From: an uncultured Pyrinomonas sp.
GTDB taxonomy: Bacteria; Acidobacteriota; Blastocatellia; Pyrinomonadales; Pyrinomonadaceae
Assembly (NCBI GenBank): GCA_937135995.1
Contig: CAKZOF010000339.1
Span: forward strand, 1 to 5,831
Direction: 5' to 3'
Length of the DNA stretch: 5,831 nt
Shown here: piece after piece, positions 5,828 through 5,831 of the stretch
How positions within the stretch are numbered: the stretch's first letter is position 1
Layout of the letters: each line of letters starts with the position of its first letter
The notes under the pieces: generated by a model
What the model was told of the DNA's origin: nothing
What the model saw: the letters and a program-made list of their open reading frames with translations, nothing else
Database searches by the model: none
Program-made: the position numbers and the translations under genes

Positions 5828-5831
5828 ATGG
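5814..5831 (+). CDS. Start of the next gene, candidate immunity protein (partial, 5' end only)
   Basis: ATG at 5814 is preceded by GGAGGAG at a six-base spacing and opens a frame reading MNRAEW to the window edge. Six codons cannot identify a protein. Its position directly after a toxin-like nuclease gene, on the same strand and 52 nt past the stop, is where a cognate immunity gene normally lies. That role is inferred from context only. Confidence 0.5.

Overview
The window comes from a bacterium of moderately high GC content with strong GGAGGAG-type ribosome-binding sites. It holds four gene bodies plus the first codons of a fifth. No 16S rRNA, tRNA or other taxonomic marker is present, so the host cannot be fixed. 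A HemQ-type heme enzyme, a Bax-inhibitor-1 membrane protein, a secreted beta-sandwich domain with the 'YEAEN' opening, and a polymorphic-toxin-like protein would fit an environmental lineage such as Armatimonadota, Chloroflexota or Acidobacteriota. That placement is inference only.

Left half, minus strand. A secreted protein with a sugar-binding-like beta-sandwich domain runs off the left edge (1-727) and appears to use a TTG start. It lies 25 nt downstream of a HemQ/chlorite-dismutase-family gene (753-1517), so the two probably share a transcript. About 615 nt of probably non-coding DNA (1518-2132) separates hemQ from a Bax-inhibitor-1/YccA-family membrane protein (2133-2897). That gap contains the hemQ leader with an 8-bp hairpin next to the Shine-Dalgarno site, and an isolated perfect 11-bp-stem hairpin. 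These genes look like ordinary chromosomal genes.

Centre. From 2898 to 3428 lies a divergent intergenic region. It holds the AT-rich leader of the BI-1 gene, about 290 nt of unassigned sequence, and two imperfect 31-bp direct repeats with a 39-bp period just upstream of the large plus-strand gene.

Right half, plus strand. The most interesting gene (3429-5762) encodes a 777-residue modular protein. It has an unrecognised N-terminal region, a low-complexity linker, a hydrophobic glycine-rich 'pre-toxin' segment, a helical stalk, and a C-terminal region with D604, E618-x-K620 and Q655-x3-Y659. That is the signature layout of a PD-(D/E)xK nuclease of the RecB/Cas4-like QxxxY type. It reads as a polymorphic-toxin nuclease. 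The base composition falls sharply over the C-terminal end, as expected if toxin tips are exchanged. A following gene begins inside the window (ATG at 5814) and is the obvious immunity-gene candidate, but only six codons are visible. Its ribosome-binding and start region is duplicated in tandem (35-bp period). This creates a 12-codon mini-ORF that ends in an ATGA overlap with the next start codon.
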